The translations under genes and the position numbers were made by a program. DNA of 64,000 nt, taken from Chionis minor (taxonomy: Eukaryota; Chordata; Aves; Charadriiformes; Chionididae). Under the pieces are notes generated by a model, which was given only the letters and a program-made list of their open reading frames with translations, had not been told where the DNA came from and did not search any database. This document shows, in pieces, positions 1 to 60,815 of the stretch (positions are counted from its first letter, which is position 1; each line of letters starts with the position of its first letter). Location of the stretch: positions 18,607 to 82,606 of the forward strand of contig VZSF01007768.1 in the NCBI GenBank assembly GCA_013398295.1, written 5' to 3'.

Positions 1-1585
1 CTTGTAGCATGTTTATTTTGGGATCTAGTGATCTCAGACCCCCATAATATTGTGGGTTGTCTGTCACTGTCTGCCGTTCCCTGTTTCCACTCCTGGCCAC
101 CTCTTGGCTCTTGTCACAGAGCACGGGGCTGTGTTTAACGTTGGAAAGAGCTGGGCAACGTAATCAGGGGCTGCAGAAGCGCTAAGTGCTTCGGCCAGGT
201 CAAAGGGCTGAGCAGGGAGTTGTCAGATAAGGGGCCCTTCAGTTCTAACTTTCCAGAAACCCGGTGAGAGTTATTTTAATCTCGCGGCACAGTAAGGAGG
301 TGGCAGGTTTGGGGGAGATGGCCAGTGGTTTTCTTTGGAAAGAGAGAATTTTACCTATTTTTAGGGTGACTTGAAAGAATAGCAAGTTGTCGTAGTTGGC
401 TGTGTTAGGTTCCTGGAAGCTGGATGTAAATGCTTCTTTTCCTTGCCTTGTTCCCTTTTCCTTCATAGTCAGTCTCTTTAGATGCTCGTGGAAGACCGGA
501 GATGAGAAAATCTTGCTTGTAGGGTATTGATGTGCGGCAGGTCAGCTTGATTCAGGTCTGCTGTTTCGGAGAGCCTTCCCTTTTGCGTTCCTGTCTGTCG
601 AGTTCAGACTAGGTTATTTTCTCCACGTTTAGTCCATCCTATCTCTGTTACCCAGTTTTATGAGCCAGATTTAAAAAAAATTAAAAATGTCTAGAATCCA
701 AAAATTACTCTTCTGAAGAAAACGGCAAACCAGGACTATTGTGTGGTGGGATTCATAAGAAGGTGCCCTCTCTCAGGTAGATGGGGATTCATGGTGCTTG
801 GAGCTCAGCTTCTCTCCTCCTTTCCTTCTTTCTGTAGAACATCATAATACCGCGTTGCATTTTAATTTGACAGTACTTGATAGGAAAAGCTCTCTTTCTC
901 TAGGTTATATTAACCTCCATTGAGACTATAAGAGTAGATGAAAATGATTTACAAAGGAGAAAACATGACATTAAAAATCCGTCTAAAGCTGCTGAAAAAC
1001 AGCTGATGTGCCTCCATATGAAGCATGCCAGTGGAATGATGGGGGTGTGAATGTTCTGTGAATATTATTTTTTTAACACCTCACATGGGCAAGACGTTCA
1101 TTTTCAGATATTGAGCGTACAGGCTCTTTGAAAGCCCGGTAGGAGTAAGTACAACGCTTGTTTTGGACTTAACGTGGCATTAGGTCAGGTTAGCTTAAAT
1201 GCCTGAAGGCATTCCTAAATATGCTGATTTTTACCAACTCAGCTTATTTAGCCATTTCTTGAGAGAAGTAACTTTGGATTTTATTTTTTTTTTTGGAGGA
1301 GGTCATTTCCCCCCTGCCCCCCTTCTTCTTGTAACTGATGCAGAAAGTTCTGGGGATGGCACCCTTTTCTTCCTGGGCTTTTCCACATACCCAAGTGTGC
1401 ATCTTTTTCCAGGGAAGGTGACGTTTCACCCTTCTTTTCAAGCTAAGACACTAGTTCTTCTTTCTCTTGGGTTTTTCTCCCTTAGTCCCATGGTTTCCTT
1501 TCTTTATCCATTGAATTTTCTCTGTATTTCCTAAAGGTATTTCAACATACATCCGGCTGGCCGATTTAAGGAACTATGTAAGACG

Positions 1586-1686
1586 TGGTGCTGAGGGACA
1601 TGGGTTAGGGGTGGTTTTGGCACAGGTTTATGGTTGGACTCGATCTCGAAGGTCTCTTCCAACCTAAGTGATTCTATGATTCTAAA
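1586..1686 (+). mobile_element. CR1 LINE 3'-end fragment
   Basis: The segment reads as a CR1 tail: a GGTTGGACTCGAT-type block, then GGTCTCTTCCAACC and a terminal GATTCTATGATTCT. Only about the last 100 bp of the element remain, as expected for heavily 5'-truncated avian CR1 copies. The 5' limit is approximate. Confidence 0.8.
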
Positions 1687-3768
1687 CTGAGATCCCCGCA
1701 GGATATGCTATTGGCTTTCAAGAGCGTGTTCTTCACCTACAGGCTTTGATTTTGTGCAGTGTGCCCTACCTGTTGTTTAGTTGCCTTAGCAGGACACTGC
1801 TGGTTTCCTCCCCTTCTCCCGCTCCTGGAATGTGAAGGAAACTCGTGGAGAAAGTCAGTGTACTAAGGAAAAAAACCTAAGTCTGAAATAAATGAGGAAA
1901 AGAGTGAATTTGATTTGTATTTCTTGATCTTGTCTTCTGAGCTTGACCTGCAGGAAGTGTCAATAATCTCATACTTTGAGTTGACAGTGGAAAAACCTGG
2001 GGGAGAAAGATGAGAAAAAGAGTGTTTATGCATTTAGTGCATCTTTTTATCTTCTTGTTTTCTTGCATCTTAGTAAGCAACGTGATCATAATTTTAGTGA
2101 TTTAAGGAGTTTATGCCTCTGAAGACATCAGACTTCTTTTTTTTTAAAGGACACTGTCAAACAATTAAATCTCTTATCTGCAATTTGACAGCAGGGTAGA
2201 TCATATTTGGTGATGGACAGATATCCTAATCTGGGGAAATTAAGAATAGTTTAAAAACCTCACTGCTTGAATCTATTTTGTGGCTGTTACCATCTTTAAA
2301 GTCCCACCTTCCCCTGCTGCAACCAGCCTTGTGCCCCCCGATGTTTCTGTGCGAGTCAGAGCACGGTGCTTTCTCAGGAGTGAGTTTGGAAAGATAAGCT
2401 GCAGAAAACCCTTTTGCTCCACTCTAAACCGGAAGAGATTTGGGCCGTTGGTAGTGAACATGGTCGACAATGTGGAAAGTCGCCTTCTAAAAGGGGTGTC
2501 TGTCCCCACCTGCCTTTTTTTTAGCCCTTTGTCCAGGCTGGTAGCTGTAACGAAGGACATCATCCTGGAGCTGTGTCAGCGTAATGAAGCCTTCACTAGT
2601 TTTGTATCAACCTCCCCTTCTCAGCAGATGTTGAAGTGGAACGTACTAAAAAGCCATCGGTGAAGAAAGAAAACGGCGCTTGAGTGGTCACGCCGTGGAG
2701 CCAGTCGGTTTTGTCGCTGTGGGCACGTGTGTCCCTGCTGCTCCTGCTCTCTCTGAGGTCTCTGATCACACAGCAGCGATGCTTATCTGAGACTTAACAT
2801 GCGTTACGCGAGTTCTCTTTATTTTCAAGACAGGGGAGCTGGATATCTGCTTTTCTTCCCTTAAATCCTCCTTATCTGGAGCTTTGCAATATTGAATATT
2901 CGCGTGGCGTCTCTTTGAGATGGTGGACGGTGCAGAGGGACTGCGAGGTGGTGTTTGTCATCGGGGCATTACGTGCATTTTTGAGCTGCGGCAGCGTTCT
3001 GGCTTTGGTGGTGGGTTATGCTGTGAGATAAGCCTGCGTCGAGAATAAAAGAGCAGCTGGGTGAGGAGCTGGTGGTAACTTTATCCAGGAGGGTGGGAGG
3101 CGGATGGGAACATGAAGACATTAGGCAGTGAGTAGGTCTTTAGCTTCAAAAAGGGAAGGAATTGGACCAAATATTTGGAAGTGTGAATATCTGGCCTAAC
3201 GGTGAATCTCACCCTGCTCTTGAAAAGAAACGCTGGTAAGAAATATTTTCCATTTTTACCTGATGAGGATTTAATTATTGTTCTCTGCTGCTGGCCGCTG
3301 CGGGATTCAGTGCTGCAGGATTTAGTGTAGGTCTGAGACTGGCCAAACAGGGAAATTGCCACAACCCCCGGGGCTCGTTGTCGTGGATATCTTAAACGGC
3401 AAAGGCTGTAGCGATAGGTGCTTCACTGTGTCCCTATTTCTGTCCCCTTGATGCGGTCGGTTAGGTCCTAGATAAGGCCTTTCCTCTCTTTTCCTTAAGC
3501 GGAATGGTTACGTTGGGCCTAGGCATTCTTGTTTTAAATATAACCAAAAAACAAATTTGGGGGGGGGGGGAACCCCCAAACAAAAAAACCAAACCCTAAA
3601 AAAAATCTACGTGAGTCGGCTTTTCCTGCTAATGATGCCGATATGTGTTCGCATAAATTCATGATTCATTGGCAGCTGGACTGGGGAGCATTGACTGTTT
3701 TGAATAATGTTTTCTGTTCCGTTGTTTTGACTCACCTAGTAGTAAACTCGGTAAGTCCTTCCCTGGGA

Positions 3769-4134
3769 GTAGTGCCTACTACCAGCTTTAGAAATGGGTG
3801 GATTGGAGAGTAGTGCCTACTACCAGCTTTAGAAACGGGCGGATTGGGGAGTAGTGCCTACTACCAGCTTTAGAAACAGGCGGATTGGGGAATAGTGCCT
3901 ACTACCAGCTTTAGAAACGGGCGGATTGGAGAGTAGTGCCTACTACCAGCTTTAGAAACGGGCGGATTGGGGAGTAGTGCCTACTACCAGCTTTAGAAAT
4001 GGGCAGACTGGGGAGTAGTGCCTACTACCAGCTTTAGAAATGGGCAGACTGGGGAGTAGTGCCTACTACCAGCTTTAGAAATGGGCAGACTGGGGAGTAG
4101 TGCCTACTACCAGCTTTAGAAATGGGTGGATTGA
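3769..4134 (+). repeat. 41-bp minisatellite, 9 copies
   Basis: Units begin at 3769, 3810, 3851, 3892, 3933, 3974, 4015, 4056 and 4097, an exact 41-bp period with no indels; the last unit is slightly short. Copies differ only at scattered positions, for example GGGTGG, GGGCGG or GGGCAG near the middle. Each unit carries the inverted repeat GTAGT-GCCT-ACTAC. The lack of length variation and low divergence suggest recent expansion. Confidence 0.97.
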
Positions 4135-4574
4135 AGCCGTGGTGGTGCCACAGGGGCTGCGCTGGCACGGCGGGGCTGGCTCCATGCAGGGTCTGGGAGC
4201 GCCGGATGCGGGGCAGGACCCCAGCGAGAGTGCGCAGGGGGACAGTGAGGTGGCGGCGGCCGAGGGGCAGCTCGTGGCCGCGGGGTGGGTGACGCGCACG
4301 TCGGTTGCCCAGCAGCTTGCTGTCCTGGCAAGGTGAAGGTCGGTTTGTTTGTTGGAGTGGGGGTCTTTGTGCTGTTAGACCCTTCTCTAAGCCAGTTTAA
4401 CACTCTGAGCTGGCACAAAGCTGCCTTTGTCGTTGGGGTGGGACAGCAAAAGCCATCCTTGGGGTGGCAGTGAGCCCTTACACTGCACAGCTGCTGGGGA
4501 CAGCCCTAGGGGCTGCTGCCCATCTGCTCCGCTCGGGGGAGACCCCACCTGTGCCCAGCTCCGGGGGTCCCAAC

Positions 4575-5052
4575 AGCAGGAGGACATGGAGCTGTCGGAG
4601 CGGGGCCGGAGGAGGCCCTGGAGATGCTGGGAGGGCTGGAGCCCCTCTGCTGGGAGGATACTGGGAGAGCTGGGGGGGCTCAGCCGGGAGAAGAGAAGGC
4701 TCCTGGGAGACCTTCCGGCCTCTTCCAGTCCCTAAAGGGGCTCCAGGAAAGCTGGGGAGGGGTTATTTACAAGGGCATGTAGTGACAGGGTGAGGGGTGA
4801 TGGCCTCAAACTGGAAGAGGGGAGATTTAGATGAGATATTGGGAAGAAATTCCTGCTTGTGAGGGTGGTGAGCCCCTGGCCGGGGTTGCCCAGAGCAGCT
4901 GTGGCTGCCCCATCCCTGGAGGTTCAAGGCCAGGTTGGACGGGGCTTGGAGCAACCTGGCCCAGTGGGAGGTGTCCCTGCCCAGGGCAGGGGGTGGGACT
5001 AGGTGATCTTTAAAGTCCCTCCCAACCCAAACCATTCTGGGATTCTGTGACA
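4575..5052 (+). mobile_element. CR1 LINE, 5'-truncated 3' portion
   Basis: About 480 bp match the distal part of CR1 ORF2 and its 3' tail: the GAGAAGAGAAGGCTCC block, the TTGCCCAGAG / CTGTGGCTGCCCCATCC block, AGGTTGGACGGGGCTT, and a terminal ACCATTCTGGGATTCTGTGA. The reading frame is broken by indels, so it is inactive. The left boundary is approximate. Confidence 0.88.
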
Positions 5053-8000
5053 CTCCAGCTGGGATGGCTTGTTCTGTGCTCAGCCTTCCCTGACTTGTTT
5101 GGTTTTCAGCTGGCAACATTTTTTTAGGGTAGATAACATCTCCGTGTTTGTAAATCTGCAGTGCTGCCCAAATGTGACTTGTGAATACACGCTCTGCCTT
5201 CTCCTACCTGTTGCTGTGGATAAACTGAGTTCACCAGCTGCACAGATGGCTTCTTTTATCTTAATATTTACCTTTTCCGAAGGGCCTCAGTTTACTTAAT
5301 TCGTCTAATTCGTAATCCCATCTCAGTGGGATCTTTATGCAACGGGCTCTGGTGACTGCAGAACTGCTTTTGTTGCGGTGGAAGCATCCTCTCCCCTCCT
5401 CCCTGCTCTGATAAACTGAATATTGACCTAACTCTGTAAGTCCTCTGTAAGAGGGCTTAGAAGGATTATTTTCATACTAGATAGAGTCAATTTTAATAAA
5501 AACTGGGGAACAAATAAAACTAGTCAAGCTCTGAACTGCTGCGTGCTCTTTTTTTAATTTCCCACCTGAAGAACTAGATGATATTCACTTAAAATAATTT
5601 TGTTTGGGGGTTGTTTGTTTTGGGGTTTTTTTGTTTTTTTTTTTTTTACATTGCAACTGACAAGTTTCCCCGAGGAAAAATTAGTCGTCTTGGCAGCCCG
5701 TTGCATAATTCAGTACAGATGATTACTGCTTGCTGAACCTCTAGTTTTGGTGGGAGTAGTACTTGACAGAATGAGGACCCCCGTTGCCATCTGTTAATTG
5801 CTTTTTGGTTTTTTTCCCCTCCCCAATATGTGTAAATACAGCTGGAATCTGTATGTAAAATAAACATTTATATTCTGTTTCTTTCCTTCCAGAGTTTCCA
5901 GTTGGAAACTTTATTATTTTGGGGAGGGAAAGATTAAGGTGTGCGGGACAGAGTTGTAGTTGTTTGTGCAGTAAGGGGGGGTGTGTGTGTGTGCACAAGA
6001 TAGTGAGCATTAGAATATTATCTAATCCTGGTCTGTGATTCACTGCAAAACAGTCAGAAGGAGTTTGGGTGCAAATTTCGTTTGTGAGTGGATGTGTTTT
6101 GACCCCTAAGAAAGGGGTAGGCAAAATAATAAAGGACTAAATCAGTCGCAAGTCACCTTCCAGCCAGAGGAAATGGTCTTGCTGCCTTTTGTGGTAGTGA
6201 CCCAGTTTGGACGGTCAGGAAGAATTGAAATATTTATTTAAATGAGCAACCAGACTACAAATAAAAGCTTGCTTTGTATATTCCACTTCATAACACAGCT
6301 CATTGCTGTGGCTTATAAACACATCTTCCTATGAAGTGTTTTCCTTATCTCTCAGTCAGGAGTGCGTGCCTGGTTTATGCAGCTGGACGTGAAGTGTGTC
6401 GGAACCTGGTGCCTCGTGTCTGCGGATGGTCCTTTCCCCAGTTTTCGTGTATAATTTTGTTATAATTGAGATTTGAAAGCATTTTGTGGGACACAGGCAG
6501 CACCCTTGTGTGGGCAGTGCTGGTTTTTAAGGTATTTTTGTTCTTCCAGAGGCCAGAGGGTGTGTTTTTTAACTGTCCCCTTCCCTGTTGGAGCCCTCTC
6601 AGCGGCCACGTTTCAGGCTGCTCTTCGCAAGGGCTCGGGGCAGTTTGTGCCACGGACCTGCCAGAGATTCCACTTCCTGACGAGGGGCTTGGAGGGGGAC
6701 ACGCCGGGACACCCCGGGGAGAGCCCTTTGCCTGGGGCTGCTGTCGAAGACGTCGTGTTGTCGAAGCGTGGCCTTAACTCTGAGGGATTCTGCTAGAGCT
6801 GCTGGTTTGGAAACATGTTGTAAATATTAAAATAATAGAAATGAAAAATCTTGTTTTGCTGCCACTGTTTATATGCACTGAGAAATCGAGTACCTTCAAG
6901 TATTAATACCAAGAGGGAGGTTGAACTTGGTTACCTGCAGCCGCCTTCCTCAGGAGAAGTAACTACTGAGCCTTTAGGGGTGTTTGCTTCAGATTTTCAG
7001 ATTGCTTTAAAAATACTGAGATTACCTATTGCTGCACTTGTACTTACCAGGCAGTTACTGGGCTCCCTGTTGCCCCTTTCTGTGCTGCTTTATGGATGCA
7101 GATTTCCTCCTAGGTTTGCATTATACTGGATTTTTTTGCTTAAGTTCCATTTTGCCTTTTACCTTAAAGTAGAAATAAATTTCTTAGGTTTTGAATTCAC
7201 CGTTGCTTTCTGGTGTATATCAGGAAAACTTAACATTTTAGAAGCTCCGGAGCATATGAAAGAAGTTAATTTTCTTGTAAACTAGAGATTGCTCTTCCCT
7301 TGAAAAGAAAATACTCTGTTTTGCTGGCTTCTTCCCTGGCTGCTTTCTGCAAGCAGGATGTTCCTGCTCATTCTTTATTTGAGGTGTGGCTGCAGAACGG
7401 ATTGTGTCCTTCTGCGCTGTAAGGTACTGGCAAAGGAAATGAGAAAGTGTTTAGTTGCGGCTAAAATTTTGTTTAGTCGGTCTGTATCGCTTTCTTCAAA
7501 ATTCCTTGAGATGGAGTGAGGAGGAGGGTAGTTATTTTTGCTGGGGTGGCAGCAGTGGGAGTGAAGAAGCTGCGTTTTGGGAAATACAGGAATGACAGAA
7601 GCTTAGAGGAAGTTTGTAACACACCTGATGTGTGTTTATGTTTCTAAGTACTAGAGAGCACTGACTTGGCTTTCACCTCCTCAGCGTCGCCCCACGGTGC
7701 AGATGGAGGAACAGGTTAGTCTGTGTGTTTTGAAATGAGTTTTGCTGATGGGAGTCGCTTGTCCTTATGGTTGCCTTGAGTTATTTTTGGCTGACATAAA
7801 AGGGGAGCGCGGTGCCGGTTTCCCTGCTTTTATCGTTCAGTTGAGAGAACCATGAGCGCTCCTGTGCTGTGTTCATGATGCAATGGCAAACCCTAAAGTC
7901 ACCGACGCGTTTTTAAGAAGCGAGTGACGTGCCGATATCTTGTGTTTCTTCTTCCAGTTGCAGAGAAGGAGCAGCTGGGGAAAACACTGTGTTTTCCACT

Positions 8001-8369
8001 CTGAGAGTTAAAAGAACAAGTTGAGTCTTGTCCTCTCAGTAGGAAGAAGAAGACAATAAAAACCCCGAGGTAGCTTAGTGCTTGGATTAAAATGCTTTCT
8101 TCACATTTTAACCGTTTGGAGAGGTTTGGGTGAAAATGACTTGCTGCTCAAAAAGATTGAAAGTAGAACGAGACACCTTGGAGAGAAAATAGGCAATTCA
8201 GTGGTCTTGCTTGGATAGACCGTGTTCAAAATAGGCAGTTTGTAGGCATGAATGATGGGCCAAATGTTGAAAAACTGGGGAAAACAAAAGTTTGGTGTTT
8301 CTGTCCTGAAAAGTTCTGATACTCAAAGCCAGCATTTTGAATGAATATTTGACTGTAGGGAAAGGAAGG

Positions 8370-8595
8370 AGAGAATTCTTGGACACAAGGAAGAACTTCC
8401 TGGCTGTGGGGGTGGAGAGCTCCTGGCCGGGGTTGCCCAGAGCAGCTGTGGCTGCCCCATCCCTGGAGGTTCAAGGCCAGGTTGGACGGGGCTTGGAGCA
8501 ACCTGGAGGACACTGAGAAGATGTCCATGCCCGTCGGGGGGTGGATTAGATGATCTTTGAAGGTCACTTCCAACCCAAACCATTCTGGGATTCCA
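8370..8595 (+). mobile_element. CR1 LINE 3' fragment
   Basis: Same CR1 subtype as the copy at 4575-5052. It shares the block GTTGCCCAGAGCAGCTGTGG, the GGACGGGGCTTGGAGCAACC block and a terminal ACCATTCTGGGATTCC. Here a short alternative segment replaces the usual sequence after the AACCTGG motif. Inactive remnant. Confidence 0.85.
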
Positions 8596-10991
8596 GACTC
8601 TGCCTCTGTGCTGAGTGCTGGGTGGGTACAAGCCCTGCCTGTCCCTGACACTTTTTGTGCAGCTGTGTCACCTGCCCTGGGGACAGCCCAGCTACCAGAG
8701 TCCGTGTGTCCAGCTAGGGTTGAAGTGCGCATACTTTCGAAGGACTTTGGAGCGTCCTGCATTGGGCTCGGGCACGGGGGGTGGGTGAGCTCATCTCATC
8801 CTTAGTTTGAAAACGAATCTGAAGATTTTGGTTTTGAATTAGCTGTTGCGAGTTGGAAGGAGGTTGGATTGGGGAAGGAGTAAGTTAGACGGGTGAATAC
8901 TTTCACTACAAGAAAAACTACAATTTAATTGAGCAACACTTATCCATGAATAAGTTTTGGAAGTGCTGTGGCAGCAAGCACAGTGTCTTCAGCCTTGTAG
9001 TGGGATCTCGGCTGGTTCAGAAGTGGCGACCTCTCCGCTGGAGCTCCTGGGGTGCCCGGGGCAAGAGGGGTGGTCTAAAATGTGACCTGTTACGTGTCAG
9101 TTTGAGATGTTGGTTCGACCTCTGTAGGTGAGGATCGCTTTGTTGTACATTCCGGGTGTAGGTTCTGTGCAGGTGTTCGCCTCCAAGTTTCAGGTCGGCT
9201 GGAAAATGCCCCCGCGCCAGCTCTCGCTCGGGGCCGGCGGCAGCAGCAGCAGCAGCGAGCCCAGGGGCTGTAAAACCTGCACGGCCGGCTGCAGCTTGGG
9301 GTTTGTCCGCCAGCCCCCGAAGCAGCAGCGCTGCTGCGCCGAGGTGTGCTCAGGCGCCGTGCCTGCCCTCCATCTTGTGCCTGTACAAGCTTTTTTCTCC
9401 TCAAGGGACTGCATTTACTTATTTATTTTCCCTCGTAGGCGACCGCTGTGTTTAAGTCGCAAATTGATCTTTTTCTCTACCGATCTCAGCACAAAAGCAG
9501 GATTACTTTTAGTGAACAGCAACTTTGGGTGTTAGTTAAATAGCTGAATGTAATTGTGCTCTTACCTGTGGTGGTTTTCTGGTTTTGTGGGGTTTTTTTA
9601 GGATTTGAAAGGAATTCTGCTTATCAGGTGTGGGGTACAATTGATGCTGCTTTCAGTATAATACCTGTCTTCTGTGTAATCTGTCCAGTTATCCAAACCT
9701 GAACCTGAGGTTCAGTCTCACACATACAGACCTGCTTCGTGATACGTTTCTGAATAAACAGATCTTCCATAAGTTAAAAAGTAAATGGTGAACGCGACTT
9801 TTCTGATGGTCTGTCTTAGACCAGGGTACGCTGTGAGCTCTTAAATCATTTATATTTACTTCATCTTCATCCAGCAGCTTATGGATGCGGTTCTGCTGTA
9901 GCCTTAAATTTGGGCATCTGCTGATGGAGTGTGGTGTTATCAACACTTCTGATATATAGGAGACATCGACTAATCTGATGATTCTTGTTTTTTGTATGGT
10001 AATTTCAAACAGATGCAAAGTTACTCCTTCATCTCCCAGTTCCTTTAGTTTTATTCCAACTTCAGCAGGCAAGGCTCATTTATTTTGTTAATTTGCTGTG
10101 AATGTACTGTTGTTTCCTGTCTGAATTGCATACATATCATTCAGCCAGCAGATTTAATTTGAAGATTGTACGCTTGACATCTAAGGCACTTAAGCAGGGC
10201 TCAAAATTCCCCTCCCCATACGTAAATGCCACGCGGCCGGTGTTTCCTCGGTGAGGCTGGTATTTTCAAAATAAGCCTGCTAAATAGGGCACACTGCTCT
10301 TTCTGCCATCTCCTCAACTTCAGAACAATATTCCTTCTATTCATTGAAGCCAAGGCTGACTCTGTCTCGTTCACAGTAAGTGCATAACCTCTTTCTTTTC
10401 AGCCAGTAGGAACAATACGCGCATGGCAGGTGGGGTGGCCCAGAACTGCTCGCTCCTATTAGTGTTTACAAACAACCTTCCTAGCGTGGAGAGTCCTCAG
10501 CAGTCATCAAATAAGCCAGAAGTGAGAGCTCTTGGCACTTCTTGAGCTATTCTGTCCCTGCCAGCATCAGAACCTCAGTATTCAAAGGCAAGAATTTGTG
10601 CTGGAAATGCTGGGGAGTTTTAGAGGTGTCCTCGCGGCTCAGGTGGAAGTCGTGATAATGTACTGATCAGAACAGGTTTTTTTTCAGCTAATATTTTTCT
10701 TGCAAGTAGCTCTCGTGCTGAGAGGCTGGAGAATGTAAATTGTATGTGTGTGCTTACGTGTGTGGGGTTGATAAAGCATTTAAGAATGTAAGAGGATTGC
10801 TGAGATTGACTCATTATCTCAGTTGCTGTATGGCTTTCACCCGAGGAGTACATAAATATTTTGACTATGAAGCATGTATCAGTTTGTGTTTAATGATTGA
10901 TTCATGTTTAGAAGGGAGACGCTTATGGTTTATGTTTGCATTTTCTACTTATTTTAATCATGCTTTGTTTTGTTTTGTTTTGTTTTTTTAA

Positions 10992-59107
<48,116 letters not shown>

Positions 59108-59340
59108 AGCAGCCGAGCGGGGAGGAGCTCGCCGGCCACCCGCACCCACAACCAGCAACCGCCAAGATTCCAATATACACTTAGAAAAGGTTTTATGGGT
59201 TGCTAAACTGCTACAAAAGAAGAAAAAAAAAAAAAGAAAAAGCCTTTGTAAATTTCTTTAATTTTATTATGCATAACATGTACTAATTATTTTTTTTAAT
59301 TAACTAATTGCCCTGCTGTTTTACTGGTGTATAGAATACT

Positions 59341-59348
59341 TGTACATA
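59341..59348 (+). promoter_or_regulatory. Pumilio response element UGUACAUA in the PUM1 3' UTR
   Basis: A perfect match to UGUANAUA, the site predicted from the eight recognition sets of the protein encoded here. Near matches (TGTANATT) lie at 60043-60050, 60146-60153, 60184-60191 and 60191-60198. It suggests that PUM proteins bind this mRNA; binding itself is not shown by sequence. Confidence 0.75.
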
Positions 59349-59883
59349 GGTATCAAATGTACATGGAAGGCCACATTTTTTTTTTTTTTTGTTCACTGTT
59401 GTATCTATATTCCAAATGTGGAAACTTTCAGGGTGGTTGGTTTGAAGAAAATGAAGAAACACAAAAAAAAAGAAAAAAAAAAAAGTTTTTAATTCATCTG
59501 CCTCGCAGGCAACTTTTTTGCAAATACCTGGGTTTTTTTTCTCCTTTTAGTCAAAAGTCAGCAGGAAGTTTGGATTTTAGTTAAATGGCACAAATGACGC
59601 ATTTAACGCTGTTTATAAATATATAAAAAAAAAATTCAACTTGCTAAAGCTTTGGTTTAAAAAAAAAAGAATTAAGGTTTTGAAACTTTTTAATTGCTCT
59701 TTTTTTTTTTTTTNATGCTAAAGGAGGTAGCTTAGCTGTCATTTTGGGGAAGAAAACATACACACCCAGAAAGTTTTTAAAGCGAGGGGGCGGGTGTACT
59801 TGTTTACTGCCTACTCGGTTTGTTCTGTTGACATGGAGAGACACAATTTGATTATTTAGCATGAGGAAAAAAAAAAAAAACAA

Positions 59884-59889
59884 AATAAA
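59884..59889 (+). terminator. AATAAA hexamer in 3' UTR (proximal candidate)
   Basis: AATAAA directly after an A14 run, inside the 3' UTR. It could support a proximal cleavage site or cause internal oligo-dT priming in cDNA data. Confidence 0.4.
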
Positions 59890-60289
59890 TCCAACTCGGC
59901 TTTGGTCTTGCTTCTATAAATATATAGTGTATACTTGGTGTAGACTTTACATATATAAAAATTTGTAGTATTTTCTTGTTTTGATGTCTGATCTGTATCT
60001 ATAATGTACCCTAGTAGTGGAACATACTTCTGACTGTACAATTGTACATTTGTAAACCTCTGTAATGTAAATGTGGAGAAGTTTGAATCGACATAAACCC
60101 GTTTTTTGGTAAGAAAAAAGAATTAGCAAAACCTGTGCATTTCAGTGTATATTCACACCTTTTATGGTCGTAGCATATAGTGTTGTATATTGTAAATTGT
60201 AATTTCAACCAGAAGTAAATTTTTTCTTTTGAAGGAAATGTTCTCTTTATACAGCCTAGTTAATGTTTAAAAAAAAAAAAAAGGTAAAA

Positions 60290-60295
60290 AATAAA
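60290..60295 (+). terminator. AATAAA polyadenylation signal candidate (middle)
   Basis: Canonical AATAAA within AAAAAATAAATGCTTGG, followed by T-rich sequence (GGTTTTATTTGT), an arrangement fit for 3' end formation about 1.2 kb after the stop codon. Confidence 0.55.
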
Positions 60296-60794
60296 TGCTT
60301 GGTTTTATTTGTCACCTAGTTGAACAGTAGCGATCCTTTCTAAATGTTATACAAAAAAAAAAAGATTCAGTTCAAAATAGTGTTTTTTTGAATCTTAAAA
60401 AAGTAATGTTTTGCTTATTTTGTGACAGTAAGAAACAAAAAGTGCAAAAGTACAGAACCCCCTAGTTTTCCTTACAATCAGAGTCCCTTTTCACCTTGTA
60501 AAGTGTGAATCACCTTCCCCTTTTTTGTACAGAAGATGAACTGTATTTTGCATTTTGTCTACTTGTAAGTGAATGTAACATACTGTCAATTTTCCTTGTT
60601 TGAATATAGAATTGTAACACTACACGGTGTACATTTACAGAGCCTTGTGTATATTTCCAATGAACTTTTTTGCAAGCACACTTGTAACCATATGTGTATA
60701 ATTAACAAACCTGTGTATGCTTATGCCTGGGCGACTATTTTTTGTAACTCTTGTGTAGATTGTCTCTAAACAACGTGTGATCTTTATTTTGAAA

Positions 60795-60800
60795 AATACA
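60795..60800 (+). terminator. AATACA polyadenylation signal candidate (distal)
   Basis: Variant hexamer AATACA, followed 15-35 nt later by GU-rich sequence and then the end of the AT-rich UTR composition. It is the likely end of the longest mRNA. Confidence 0.6.
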
Positions 60801-60815
60801 GAACTTTGGAATCGG

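Larger units (their letters stand above)
59108..60815 (+). other. PUM1: PUM1 3' untranslated region
   Basis: AT-rich, about 1.7 kb, with many A and T runs and UGUA motifs. The end near 60815 is inferred from an AATACA hexamer at 60795-60800 followed by GGGCTTTGGGTCTGCTTTTG, a GU-rich downstream element, and by the switch to GC-rich sequence. Upstream AATAAA hexamers could give shorter forms. One N at 59714 lies in a T-run. Confidence 0.85.

Noticed and set aside
2280..2663. 127-codon + strand open frame in intron 3
   Set aside because: No recognisable family, no repeat or splice support, and a competing frame on the opposite strand; likely chance.
9120..9420. GC-rich stretch with a CAG run (about 9239-9257), considered as an extra exon
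   Set aside because: No match to known PUM1 sequence and no convincing splice sites framing it; the CAG run is short.
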